A stretch of DNA of 5,135 nt from positions 1-5,135 of the forward strand of contig JBIJBY010000092.1 of NCBI GenBank assembly GCA_044344975.1, written 5' to 3'. The DNA is from IMCC26077 sp044344975. Lineage in GTDB: Bacteria > Actinomycetota > Actinomycetes > Nanopelagicales > Nanopelagicaceae. Shown in pieces: positions 1-5,135 of the stretch. Made by a program: the position numbers and the translations under genes. The notes beneath the pieces are model-generated. The model saw only the letters and a program-made list of their open reading frames with translations. It searched no databases and had not been told where the DNA came from. Position 1 is the stretch's first letter. Each line of letters starts with the position of its first letter.

Positions 1-680
1 AATATCTACCATGGGGCAACAAGCTCGGTTTAGGTGAGATCTCTAAATCGCCAATTGATGTTCGCGGAAAACATGTCGTCATTCTCGGTGGTGGCGACAC
101 AGGCGCCGATTGCCTTGGTACAGCAACTCGACAGGGCGCTGCCTCAATTACTCAGTTAGAGATTATGCCGAGACCAAGTGATGAACGACCATCCTCTGCT
201 CCGTGGCCAACTTATCCAATGATTTATCGCGTTTCAAGCGCGCACGAAGAAGCTGGAGATCGAATTTACTCGGTATCTACTGAAGAATTTCTTGGTGACG
301 AGAATGGAAACTTGCGTGCACTTCGAATAGTTGAATCAGAATTTATTAATGGAAAGTTTGAAAAAGTTCCTGGGAGTGAGCGCGAGATTCCTGCTGACTT
401 TGTATTCCTTGCAATGGGTTTCACTGGAATCGAGAAATCGCCACTTGTAGCGCAACTAGGTGTCGAGTTGGATTCGCGAGGAAATGTAGCTCGTGATGGC
501 GACTACCAAAGTTCCACTCCGGGCGTCTTTATTGCAGGTGATGCTGGACGTGGTCAATCATTGATCGTTTGGGCGATTGCCGAAGGGCGCTCCGCTGCAG
601 CTGCAGTCGACACCTTCCTCATGGGACGCACCCAATTACCGGCACCTATTGAACCAACGGCCAGACCTCTTATGGTCTAG
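1..680 (+). CDS. gltD: Glutamate synthase (NADPH) small subunit, 5'-truncated by window edge
   Basis: The reading frame is open from position 3 to the TAG at 678-680, giving the C-terminal 225 residues; the N-terminal part, with the iron-sulfur and first dinucleotide-binding regions, lies left of the window. Known role: GltD passes electrons from NADPH through FAD and Fe-S clusters to GltB, which makes glutamate from glutamine and 2-oxoglutarate in the cytoplasm. Seen here: a second Rossmann motif VVILGGGDTGADC (GGGDTG at local residues 29-34), then FVFLAMGFTG, and the C-terminal flavin motif GVFIAGDAGRGQS from about local residue 174, followed by the WAIAEGRSAA helix typical of GltD. The ATG at 165 lies inside the Rossmann domain and is not the start. 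gltB is expected upstream. The gene ends 19 bases before pyk on the same strand, so the two may share a transcript. Related flavoprotein subunits look similar, but the RGQS-VWAIAEGR end favours GltD. Confidence 0.93.
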   Translation, partial: YLPWGNKLGLGEISKSPIDVRGKHVVILGGGDTGADCLGTATRQGAASITQLEIMPRPSDERPSSAPWPTYPMIYRVSSAHEEAGDRIYSVSTEEFLGDENGNLRALRIVESEFINGKFEKVPGSEREIPADFVFLAMGFTGIEKSPLVAQLGVELDSRGNVARDGDYQSSTPGVFIAGDAGRGQSLIVWAIAEGRSAAAAVDTFLMGRTQLPAPIEPTARPLMV

Positions 681-699
681 TTGAGAAGTCGAGATAACT

Positions 700-2148
700 A
701 TGGTCCTGCAACGTCGCGCGAAGATTGTATGCACGTTAGGGCCGGCAACAGCAAGCGCTGAACGGATCGGACAATTGATCGATGCTGGCATGAATGTCGC
801 TCGATTAAATCTCTCTCACGGAAATCGTCAAGAGCATGCGGAGTTACTTGGTCATGTGCGCGCCGAATCTGCCAAGCGGGGCGTACATGTTGCGCTCCTT
901 GCAGATTTACAGGGGCCCAAGATTCGACTAGGAAAATTTGTTGAAGGCACACATGAACTAGAGCAGGGTGCGATTTTCATCATCACGATGGAGGAGATAG
1001 TTGGCGACAGCTCGCGCGCATCTACAACTTACAAAGGGCTTGCTCATGATTGCGCCGCTGGTGATGTTTTATTAATAGATGACGGCAAAGTTCGCCTTCA
1101 AGTATCGAAAATTGAAGGGAACGAAATCTATACAATCGTGCGAACTGGTGGAGCTATCAGTAACAGCAAGGGAATTAATGCGCCAGGCTCCTCACTCTCA
1201 GTGCCAGCGCTCTCTGAGAAAGATATTGCCGACCTAGAGTGGGCCCTCGCTGCTGGTGCAGACATTATCGCGCTCTCTTTCGTTCGGACGAGTGAAGATA
1301 TCCGCGGAGTACATGAAGTTATGGATCGGCTCAATATTCATGTTCCTGTAATTGCCAAGATCGAGAAGCCGCAAGCGGTCTCTAATCTCGACGAGATAGT
1401 CGCTGCATTCGATGGCCTCATGGTCGCGCGCGGAGATTTGGGCGTGGAACTTCCGATTGAAGAGGTGCCTTTAGTACAAAAGAAGTGCATCATCGCTGCG
1501 CGTGAAAATGCCAAGCCAGTAATTGTGGCCACCCAAATGCTCGAATCGATGATCTCGTTACCGACGCCAACGCGTGCTGAGGCGACAGATTGCGCAAACG
1601 CTATTTTGGATGGCGCTGACGCTTTGATGCTCTCGGGGGAGACAAGCGTTGGAAAGTATCCAATCGAAGCGGTTGCGATGATGTCCCGCATAATTGCCAA
1701 AATAGAAGAGGAGGCGTTGGCTCAAGTGGCTCCGCTTCGCCATACGCCACATAGCAAGTCTGGTGCAATCACAAAAGCTGCTGCAGAGGTTGGAGCGGTT
1801 GTGGGTGCGCGCTTTCTCGTCGCCTTTACGCAAAGCGGTGATTCCGCGAGACGAATGGCTCGATTGCGCTCAGAAATTCCCATCCTCGCACTTACCCCTG
1901 AGGCAAATACTGCACACCAATTGGCCTTATCGTGGGGGGTTGAGCCGATGGTTATCCCTCCGGCAAAACATACTGACGAGATGGTCAAGCAGATCGACTC
2001 CGCTCTACTTGATACTGCTCGCGCCGCCATTGGCGATTACATAGTCATTGTTGCAGGTAGTCCTCCAGGAATCCCAGGCTCGACCAATGCGATGCGAGTC
2101 CATCGTATTGGAGATGCTGTGGGAGGTATCGCCCCCGCCTACCGCTAA
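700..2148 (+). CDS. pyk: Pyruvate kinase
   Basis: Complete 482-residue pyruvate kinase, normal length for a bacterial enzyme without the extra C-terminal PEP-utiliser domain. It converts phosphoenolpyruvate and ADP to pyruvate and ATP in the last step of glycolysis, usually as a cytoplasmic tetramer. Motifs seen in order: KIVCTLGPAT (residues 8-17), the phosphate-binding ARLNLSHG (R35, N37, S39), LADLQGPKIRLG (67-78), a B domain from about 77 to 170, the active-site signature VIAKIEKPQAV with K220 and metal ligand E222, VARGDLGVELP with metal ligand D246, TQMLESM with catalytic T278, and LMLSGETSVGKYP. The C-terminal domain ends in GSPPGIPGSTN. The ATG at 700 is chosen because the conserved N-terminus begins a few residues later; its ribosome site is weak (GAGA at 691-694). 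It follows gltD by 19 bases and precedes the tRNA by 22, so co-transcription is likely. No key residue is missing. Confidence 0.97.
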   Translation: MVLQRRAKIVCTLGPATASAERIGQLIDAGMNVARLNLSHGNRQEHAELLGHVRAESAKRGVHVALLADLQGPKIRLGKFVEGTHELEQGAIFIITMEEIVGDSSRASTTYKGLAHDCAAGDVLLIDDGKVRLQVSKIEGNEIYTIVRTGGAISNSKGINAPGSSLSVPALSEKDIADLEWALAAGADIIALSFVRTSEDIRGVHEVMDRLNIHVPVIAKIEKPQAVSNLDEIVAAFDGLMVARGDLGVELPIEEVPLVQKKCIIAARENAKPVIVATQMLESMISLPTPTRAEATDCANAILDGADALMLSGETSVGKYPIEAVAMMSRIIAKIEEEALAQVAPLRHTPHSKSGAITKAAAEVGAVVGARFLVAFTQSGDSARRMARLRSEIPILALTPEANTAHQLALSWGVEPMVIPPAKHTDEMVKQIDSALLDTARAAIGDYIVIVAGSPPGIPGSTNAMRVHRIGDAVGGIAPAYR

Positions 2149-2170
2149 ACTTGGGATGAACGTGTGTAGC

Positions 2171-2243
2171 GCCTCGGTACTCCAACGGTAGAGAGGGCAG
2201 TCTCAAACACTGCATAGTGTCGGTTCGAATCCGACTCGGGGCA
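2171..2243 (+). tRNA. tRNA-Leu, anticodon CAA, short variable loop
   Basis: A 73-nt cloverleaf can be folded by eye. Acceptor stem: 2171-2177 with 2236-2242, seven pairs including two G-U wobbles. The D arm has a 3-bp stem (CTC 2180-2182 with GAG 2193-2195) and an AACGGTA loop carrying the G18-G19 pair. Anticodon stem: GCAGT 2197-2201 with ACTGC 2209-2213, closing a 7-nt loop CTCAAAC with anticodon CAA at 2204-2206. The variable region is only ATAGT (2214-2218). T arm: GTCGG/CCGAC around TTCGAAT (2219-2235). The discriminator is A2243 and CCA is not encoded (next bases C, G, T). CAA reads the leucine codon UUG, and A73 suits LeuRS. Leucine tRNAs normally carry a long class II variable arm, so this short form is unusual. 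It lies between pyk and the regulator gene, almost touching the latter. The RNA call is strong; amino acid identity rests on the anticodon. Confidence 0.88.
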
Positions 2244-2244
2244 C

Positions 2245-2889
2245 GTGAATCCGCCAACGCAAATAACCGGACCGCTCCGGATAGTCGTTGCTGAAGATGA
2301 AGCGCTAATTCGGATGGACCTCGTAGAAATGTTGGAGCGCGAGGGGTATGAAGTAGTTGGTGAAGCGGCAAACGGCAGTGAAGCAATCACAATTGTTCGT
2401 GAGCAAAAACCAGATATTGCTCTCTTTGATGTGAAAATGCCGATTAAAGATGGAATCACAGCGGCACAAGAGCTCCGCGGCGAGGTTCCAATTGTCATGT
2501 TGACTGCGTTTAGTCAGCGGGAGTTGATTGAACGGGCAAATAACGCCGGCGTGATGGCCTATCTAGTTAAACCCTTCACCGTTGCAGATTTGATTCCTGC
2601 GATAGAGGTGGCACGCACTCGGTTCTTTGAACGAGAGCTCCTTGCGGGGGAGATAGAAAATTTGTCGGCACGATTGGAAGCTAGAAAACTCCTCGAGCGC
2701 GCAAAAGGTCTGCTCATGCGCGATCGTGCGATGAGTGAGCCAGAGGCCTTTACTTGGCTCCAGCGAAGCGCCATGGACCGCCGAATATCCATGACAGAGG
2801 TAGCTCGCTCATTGGTGGAGGATCTATCGGGAGAGAGCCAAGGAAATAATGGAGCAAAAGGCGGGGCGGGAGAGCCGCCGGAGCGCTGA
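2245..2889 (+). CDS. pdtaR: ANTAR-domain response regulator (PdtaR-like antiterminator)
   Basis: A 214-residue two-domain regulator. Residues about 11-125 form a receiver domain: acidic pair E17/D18, phosphoacceptor D62 in LFDVKMP, T87 in MLTAF, and K109 in VKPF. A linker helix (about 126-145) leads to an ANTAR domain (about 141-195) with the hallmark ARKLLERAKGLLM, MSEPEAF and AMDRR segments. ANTAR domains bind RNA, classically paired hexaloop hairpins, and act by antitermination or at translation. In Mycobacterium the like-built PdtaR is phosphorylated by the separate kinase PdtaS; a partner kinase is expected elsewhere in this genome. The tail after about residue 196 is Gly/Glu/Pro-rich and probably disordered. 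The start is the GTG at 2245: no other start codon lies between the in-frame TAG at 2215 and the conserved receiver strand. It sits two bases after the tRNA end with no usable Shine-Dalgarno, suggesting a near-leaderless mRNA. The symbol is given by domain architecture and similarity from memory, not by alignment. Confidence 0.93.
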   Translation: MNPPTQITGPLRIVVAEDEALIRMDLVEMLEREGYEVVGEAANGSEAITIVREQKPDIALFDVKMPIKDGITAAQELRGEVPIVMLTAFSQRELIERANNAGVMAYLVKPFTVADLIPAIEVARTRFFERELLAGEIENLSARLEARKLLERAKGLLMRDRAMSEPEAFTWLQRSAMDRRISMTEVARSLVEDLSGESQGNNGAKGGAGEPPER

Positions 2890-2944
2890 TTTGCCCGGAT
2901 TTCTCTGAGAAAACCGCAGGGGCGCTCCAAATTGGAGGGCTTTC
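2880..2944 (+). promoter_or_regulatory. Possible attenuator-like alternative RNA structures after the ANTAR gene
   Basis: Three pairings are visible. GGAGCGC (2880-2886, the last codons of the regulator) is complementary to GCGCTCC (2922-2928). A local hairpin lies between them: CGG-A-TTTCT (2896-2904) with AGAAA-A-CCG (2908-2916), having one A-A mismatch and a CTG loop. The same GCGCTCC also forms the left arm of the hairpin at 2922-2940. The first and last pairings exclude each other, as in a terminator/antiterminator switch, and a ribosome finishing the regulator gene would cover the upstream arm. The loops do not match the hexaloop A1/G4 consensus of known ANTAR targets, so regulation by the adjacent protein is speculation. 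Confidence 0.3.
2921..2944 (+). terminator. Weak intrinsic terminator candidate after the response regulator
   Basis: An inverted repeat GCGCTCCA (2922-2929) / TGGAGGGC (2933-2940) forms an 8-position stem with one G-G mismatch and an AAT loop, followed by TTTCT at 2941-2945. It lies 32 bases past the regulator stop codon. The T tract is short, so termination may be partial; read-through into livK is possible. Confidence 0.4.
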
Positions 2945-2947
2945 TGA

Positions 2948-2977
2948 CTTACAACTTTGCCTCACATTTGGCATACT
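2948..2977 (+). promoter_or_regulatory. Possible sigma70-type promoter for livK
   Basis: CTTACA (2948-2953) and CATACT (2972-2977) resemble -35 and -10 boxes at four of six positions each, with an 18-base spacer. Transcription would begin near 2984 and give a leader of about 80 bases. A second -35-like TTGGCA at 2968-2973 has no -10 box at a suitable distance. A promoter is expected in this gap because livK appears highly expressed, but the exact site is a guess. Confidence 0.25.
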
Positions 2978-2991
2978 CAGCCAGTAATTCC

Positions 2992-3024
2992 CCCAGAAGA
3001 TTCTCATATTCATCACGTTCTGGG
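2992..3024 (+). promoter_or_regulatory. Leader stem-loop upstream of livK
   Basis: CCCAGAA (2992-2998) is exactly complementary to TTCTGGG (3018-3024), giving a 7-bp stem around a 19-base loop. A competing local pairing exists (TTCT 3018-3021 with AGAA 3025-3028). The element lies in the expected 5' leader of livK. It matches no riboswitch family that I recognise, and its function is unknown. Confidence 0.3.
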
Positions 3025-3032
3025 AGAAAAGA

Positions 3033-3044
3033 CGAAGTACTTCG
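3033..3044. repeat. 12-bp perfect palindrome in the livK leader
   Basis: CGAAGTACTTCG equals its own reverse complement. It lies 22 bases upstream of the livK ATG, just before the ribosome site. It could be an operator for a dimeric repressor or, as RNA, a small CGAA/TTCG stem with a GTAC loop. It matches no operator consensus that I can name with confidence. Confidence 0.45.
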
Positions 3045-3055
3045 AAAAATCATCG

Positions 3056-3061
3056 AAAGGG
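3056..3061 (+). promoter_or_regulatory. Ribosome binding site fixing the livK start
   Basis: AAAGGG lies five bases before the ATG at 3067 and partly matches the anti-Shine-Dalgarno complement. It decides the start: the frame is open further upstream to an ATT-TGG-adjacent TTG at 2932, but only the ATG at 3067 is followed directly by a lipoprotein signal peptide. Confidence 0.65.
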
Positions 3062-3066
3062 AAATA

Positions 3067-4344
3067 ATGCAAAAGTCATACAAGTGGAAGGTTGTAACCG
3101 CCTTCGCTGTAGCGACGCTCGTTCTTGCAGGCTGCTCGTCATCTGACACAGCTTCAGAAGAGACCGCTACCGACAGTGCATCAGAAGCGGCAGCTCCTGC
3201 CTCAACTGGTCCATTGAAGATCGGTTCACTACTTCCAGAGACAGGTAACCTCGCATTCCTCGGGCCACCAGAGTTCGCAGGCGTAGATCTAGCTGTTCAA
3301 GAGATCAACGAAGCAGGTGGCGTTCTTGGTCAACCAGTAGAGCACATCCGTGGCGACTCTGGAGATACCAGCACTGATATCGCACAGCAGACTGCTGATT
3401 CACATATCGCAGCTGGCGTCGGTGCAATCGTGGGTGCGGCATCATCTGGTGTATCACTCACAGTTATCGACAAGATCACAGGTGCAGGAATCGTTCACTT
3501 CTCACCAGCGAATACCTCCCCAGATCTCACTACCTATGCAGATAACGGCCTCTACTTCCGTACTGCTCCACCAGATACCTTCCAGGGTGCAGTTCTTGGC
3601 CAATTGATGGCAAAGAATGGCGCAACCAATGCGGTCTTCTTGAACCTTGATGACGCATACGGAAATGGTCTTGCTAAGTACGGCATTGCTGCTTTCTCCG
3701 GAACCTCAACACAGGTTGTTTACAACCCACAAGCTGCTGAGTTCTCCGCTGATGTTGCAAAGGCAAAGGCTGCAAAGCCAGATGCAATTGCAATCATCGG
3801 ATTCGATGAGACCACTAAGGTCCTTACCGAATTGATCAAGCAAGGAATTGGTCCAAACAAGGTAAAGACTTACCTCGTTGATGGAAACCTCTCCAGCCAG
3901 GCTTACAAGGATCTACCAAAGAACATCATGAAGGGCGTTAAGGCAACACTTCCTGGCGTTCTCACCAGCGATGCTCTTAAGGCGAAGCTTCTTGCTGTAG
4001 ATCCTAAGCTCACTGACTTCTCCTACGCTCCTGAGTCCTACGATGCAGTAATGCTTATTGCACTTGCTGCCGAGCAGGGCAAGGGAACTGATGGAAAGAC
4101 CATCGCAGCTAACTTGAAGTCTGTCTCTTCTGGCGGAACCAAGTGCACCAGCTACAAAGAGTGCTTGGACTTGATCAAGGCAGGCACCGACATTGATTAT
4201 GACGGTGTTTCTGGTCCAGTTGAATTCGACGACAATGGCGACCCATCAGTGGCAACCATGGGCGTTTACGAGTACACAACTAACGACAAGTTCGCTCCTG
4301 CAGCAGATCAATTCATCACCGGCGCAGTTCCTGCACAACAGTAA
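3067..4344 (+). CDS. livK: Branched-chain amino acid-type ABC transporter substrate-binding lipoprotein
   Basis: 425 residues. The N-terminus is a lipoprotein signal peptide: basic MQKSYKWK, a hydrophobic stretch (9-20) and lipobox LAGC with C23 as the lipidated cysteine, which would anchor the protein outside the membrane. A Ser/Ala/Glu/Thr-rich linker (24-47) follows. The fold is the periplasmic-binding-protein type 1 LivJ/LivK family: KIGSLLPETGNLAFLG (51-66), an AGVDLAVQEINEAGGVLG segment, VGAIVGAASSGVS, and a second-lobe segment VFLNLDDAYGNGLAK. Near the C-terminus a cysteine pair (TKCTSYKEC) may form a disulfide, followed by DYDGVSGPVEFDDNGD. It should deliver ligand to a LivHMGF-type permease; livF lies convergent next door. 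Substrate is inferred from the family; relatives also bind urea, amides or other amino acids. Codon use is strongly biased: about 27 of 28 Lys codons are AAG, with frequent GCA, CCA and TTC, unlike the mixed use in pyk. This suggests high expression. A strong terminator follows. Confidence 0.92.
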   Translation: MQKSYKWKVVTAFAVATLVLAGCSSSDTASEETATDSASEAAAPASTGPLKIGSLLPETGNLAFLGPPEFAGVDLAVQEINEAGGVLGQPVEHIRGDSGDTSTDIAQQTADSHIAAGVGAIVGAASSGVSLTVIDKITGAGIVHFSPANTSPDLTTYADNGLYFRTAPPDTFQGAVLGQLMAKNGATNAVFLNLDDAYGNGLAKYGIAAFSGTSTQVVYNPQAAEFSADVAKAKAAKPDAIAIIGFDETTKVLTELIKQGIGPNKVKTYLVDGNLSSQAYKDLPKNIMKGVKATLPGVLTSDALKAKLLAVDPKLTDFSYAPESYDAVMLIALAAEQGKGTDGKTIAANLKSVSSGGTKCTSYKECLDLIKAGTDIDYDGVSGPVEFDDNGDPSVATMGVYEYTTNDKFAPAADQFITGAVPAQQ

Positions 4345-4360
4345 TCGCGTCTAGATAAGT

Positions 4361-4403
4361 AATTAGGGCCGGTCTCGAAAGAGACCGGCCCTAATTCTTT
4401 TTT
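4361..4403 (+). terminator. Strong intrinsic terminator of livK
   Basis: AATTAGGGCCGGTCTC (4361-4376) and its exact complement (4381-4396) make a perfect 16-bp stem closed by a GAAA tetraloop, followed by C and T6 (4398-4403). It begins 17 bases after the livK stop. On the minus strand the same hairpin follows livF but is not trailed by a T tract, so it is best suited to plus-strand transcripts. Confidence 0.95.
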
Positions 4404-4408
4404 AACTT

Positions 4409-5135
4409 TTAATTATTTTTTGCGAGGGTACCCAAATATAACTCGATGACTTTGGGGTCATTGGCAAGTGAACGACCGGTTCCGGTATACGCGTTACGCC
4501 CTTGATCGAGAACATATCCGCGATCAACAATCTGCAAACAACGACGAGCATTTTGCTCGACCATAATTACGGTGACGCCAGTCTTATTAATTTCACGAAC
4601 CCGAACGAAGACCTCATCTTGGAGAGCAGGGGAGAGGCCAGCGCTTGGTTCGTCGAGTAAGAGCACGCTTGGTGCCATCATGAGCGCTCGCCCCATAGCA
4701 ACCATTTGACGTTCGCCACCTGAGAGCGAGCCAGCGCGTTGCTTTCGTCGAGTACCAAGGGTTGGGAAGAGGTTGGTTACAAAGTCAAAGCGTTCGCCAA
4801 AACTCTCAGGGCGTTGGTAGGCGCCCATCTGGAGATTCTCTTCGATAGTAAGCGATGGAAAGACGTTATTGGTCTGGGGGACAAAACCAATTCCGGCGCG
4901 GACGAGTTGGTCTGCACGTTGGTTGGTGACATCTTCACCCTTGAGTCGAACAATGCCATCACGAACTCTCACTAAACCAAAGAGAGATTTCAGAAGCGTT
5001 GATTTGCCGGCGCCATTGGGGCCGATGATTCCAACGAGCTCTCCTTCATTGGCATAGAGATCGCAACCATTGAGAATGTTTACCCCAGGCAGGTAGCCAG
5101 CGATAATTCCAGCGGCCTCAACCAGTGGCGTTCCC
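4409..5135 (-). CDS. livF: Branched-chain amino acid ABC transporter ATP-binding protein, N-terminus beyond window
   Basis: Minus-strand frame open from the right edge (first full codon at 5134) to the TAA at 4409-4411; 241 residues are visible, nearly the whole protein. It powers a LivHMGF-type importer as a cytoplasmic ATPase. Seen, in local numbering: Walker A GPNGAGKST (38-46), Q-loop Gln in VPQTNNVFPSL (about 87), signature LSGGERQ (137-143), and Walker B VLLLDEP (157-163) with D161 and catalytic E162, then D-loop SAGLSP. The H-loop position reads VEQNAR, without the usual His, which is normal for LivF and separates it from LivG (IEHD). The C-terminus GTGRSLANDPKVIELYLG is also LivF-like. 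A GTG at 4972 could be mistaken for a start but lies after Walker A. The gene converges on livK across a 64-base gap. If the usual order holds, livG, livM and livH lie to the right and livF ends that operon. Confidence 0.95.
   Translation of the reverse strand, partial: GTPLVEAAGIIAGYLPGVNILNGCDLYANEGELVGIIGPNGAGKSTLLKSLFGLVRVRDGIVRLKGEDVTNQRADQLVRAGIGFVPQTNNVFPSLTIEENLQMGAYQRPESFGERFDFVTNLFPTLGTRRKQRAGSLSGGERQMVAMGRALMMAPSVLLLDEPSAGLSPALQDEVFVRVREINKTGVTVIMVEQNARRCLQIVDRGYVLDQGRNAYTGTGRSLANDPKVIELYLGTLAKNN

Noticed and set aside
165..167. ATG at 165 as the start of an independent gene
   Set aside because: The same frame runs from position 3 through a conserved GltD Rossmann motif, so this Met is internal.
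2146..2151. TAAACT as a -10 box for the tRNA
   Set aside because: It overlaps the pyk stop codon and has no -35 element at 16-18 bases (GAGGTA lies there), so it is too weak to annotate.
2045..2498. Minus-strand open frames over the pyk end, the tRNA and the regulator start
   Set aside because: They cross a tRNA and two well-supported genes, and their composition is non-protein-like.
2896..2940. Tandem hairpins as a classical ANTAR dual-hexaloop target
   Set aside because: The two stems are close together, but their loops are three bases (CTG and AAT), not hexaloops with A at position 1 and G at position 4. Listed only as a generic attenuator candidate.
2932..3066. Upstream extension of the livK frame by 45 codons, from a TTG at 2932
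   Set aside because: The extension would bury the lipoprotein signal peptide. The ATG at 3067 has a Shine-Dalgarno site and is followed directly by a canonical signal peptide and lipobox.
4972..4974. GTG on the minus strand as the start of livF
   Set aside because: The frame continues upstream through a perfect Walker A motif to the window edge, so the true start lies at or beyond 5135.
4739..4975. Plus-strand open frames opposite livF
   Set aside because: They lie entirely antisense to well-conserved LivF motifs and resemble no known protein; they are frame shadows.
1..5135. A new defence, mobile or CRISPR-like system
   Set aside because: No repeats in arrays, transposase, integrase, toxin-antitoxin pair or unknown gene cluster is visible. 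Every sizeable gene belongs to a recognised family.

Overview
The window reads as a chromosomal segment of an actinobacterium with moderate GC (judged by eye at about half G+C). The evidence is the combination of a PdtaR-type receiver-ANTAR regulator, an actinobacterial-style pyruvate kinase and a lipoprotein-type branched-chain amino acid binding protein. The fairly low GC and compact spacing would suit a streamlined freshwater lineage (acI/Nanopelagicales-like), but that placement is an inference. No mobile element, CRISPR array, prophage gene or rRNA was seen. This looks like core chromosome, not an accessory island.

Layout, left to right. (1) Positions 1-680, plus strand: 3' part of gltD, the small subunit of NADPH glutamate synthase. 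(2) 700-2148, plus: complete pyk (pyruvate kinase), 19 bases after gltD. (3) 2171-2243, plus: a tRNA with anticodon CAA (Leu, reads UUG) that has a short, class I-like variable loop. (4) 2245-2889, plus: a response regulator with receiver and ANTAR RNA-binding domains, whose only credible start, a GTG, lies one base after the tRNA discriminator base. (5) 2890-3066: a non-coding stretch of 177 bases with two tandem hairpins just after the regulator, a possible promoter, a 7-bp leader stem, a 12-bp perfect palindrome and a Shine-Dalgarno site. (6) 3067-4344, plus: a livK-like lipoprotein substrate-binding protein with strongly biased codon use. (7) 4361-4403: a perfect 16-bp terminator hairpin with a GAAA loop and a T6 tract. 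(8) 4409 to the right edge, minus: livF-like ABC transporter ATPase, cut at its N-terminus by the window edge and convergent with livK.

Functional theme: nitrogen and carbon assimilation. GltD supports glutamate synthesis, Pyk supplies pyruvate and ATP, and LivK with LivF (and permeases expected to the right) imports branched-chain amino acids or related compounds. The ANTAR regulator between them probably acts on RNA, through antitermination or control of translation, and its sensor kinase is not in the window.

The points most worth a second look are the short-armed Leu(CAA) tRNA, the tRNA/mRNA junction that would produce a near-leaderless regulator mRNA on 3' processing, and the mutually exclusive RNA pairings between the ANTAR gene and livK. 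I do not see a clearly new multi-gene system.
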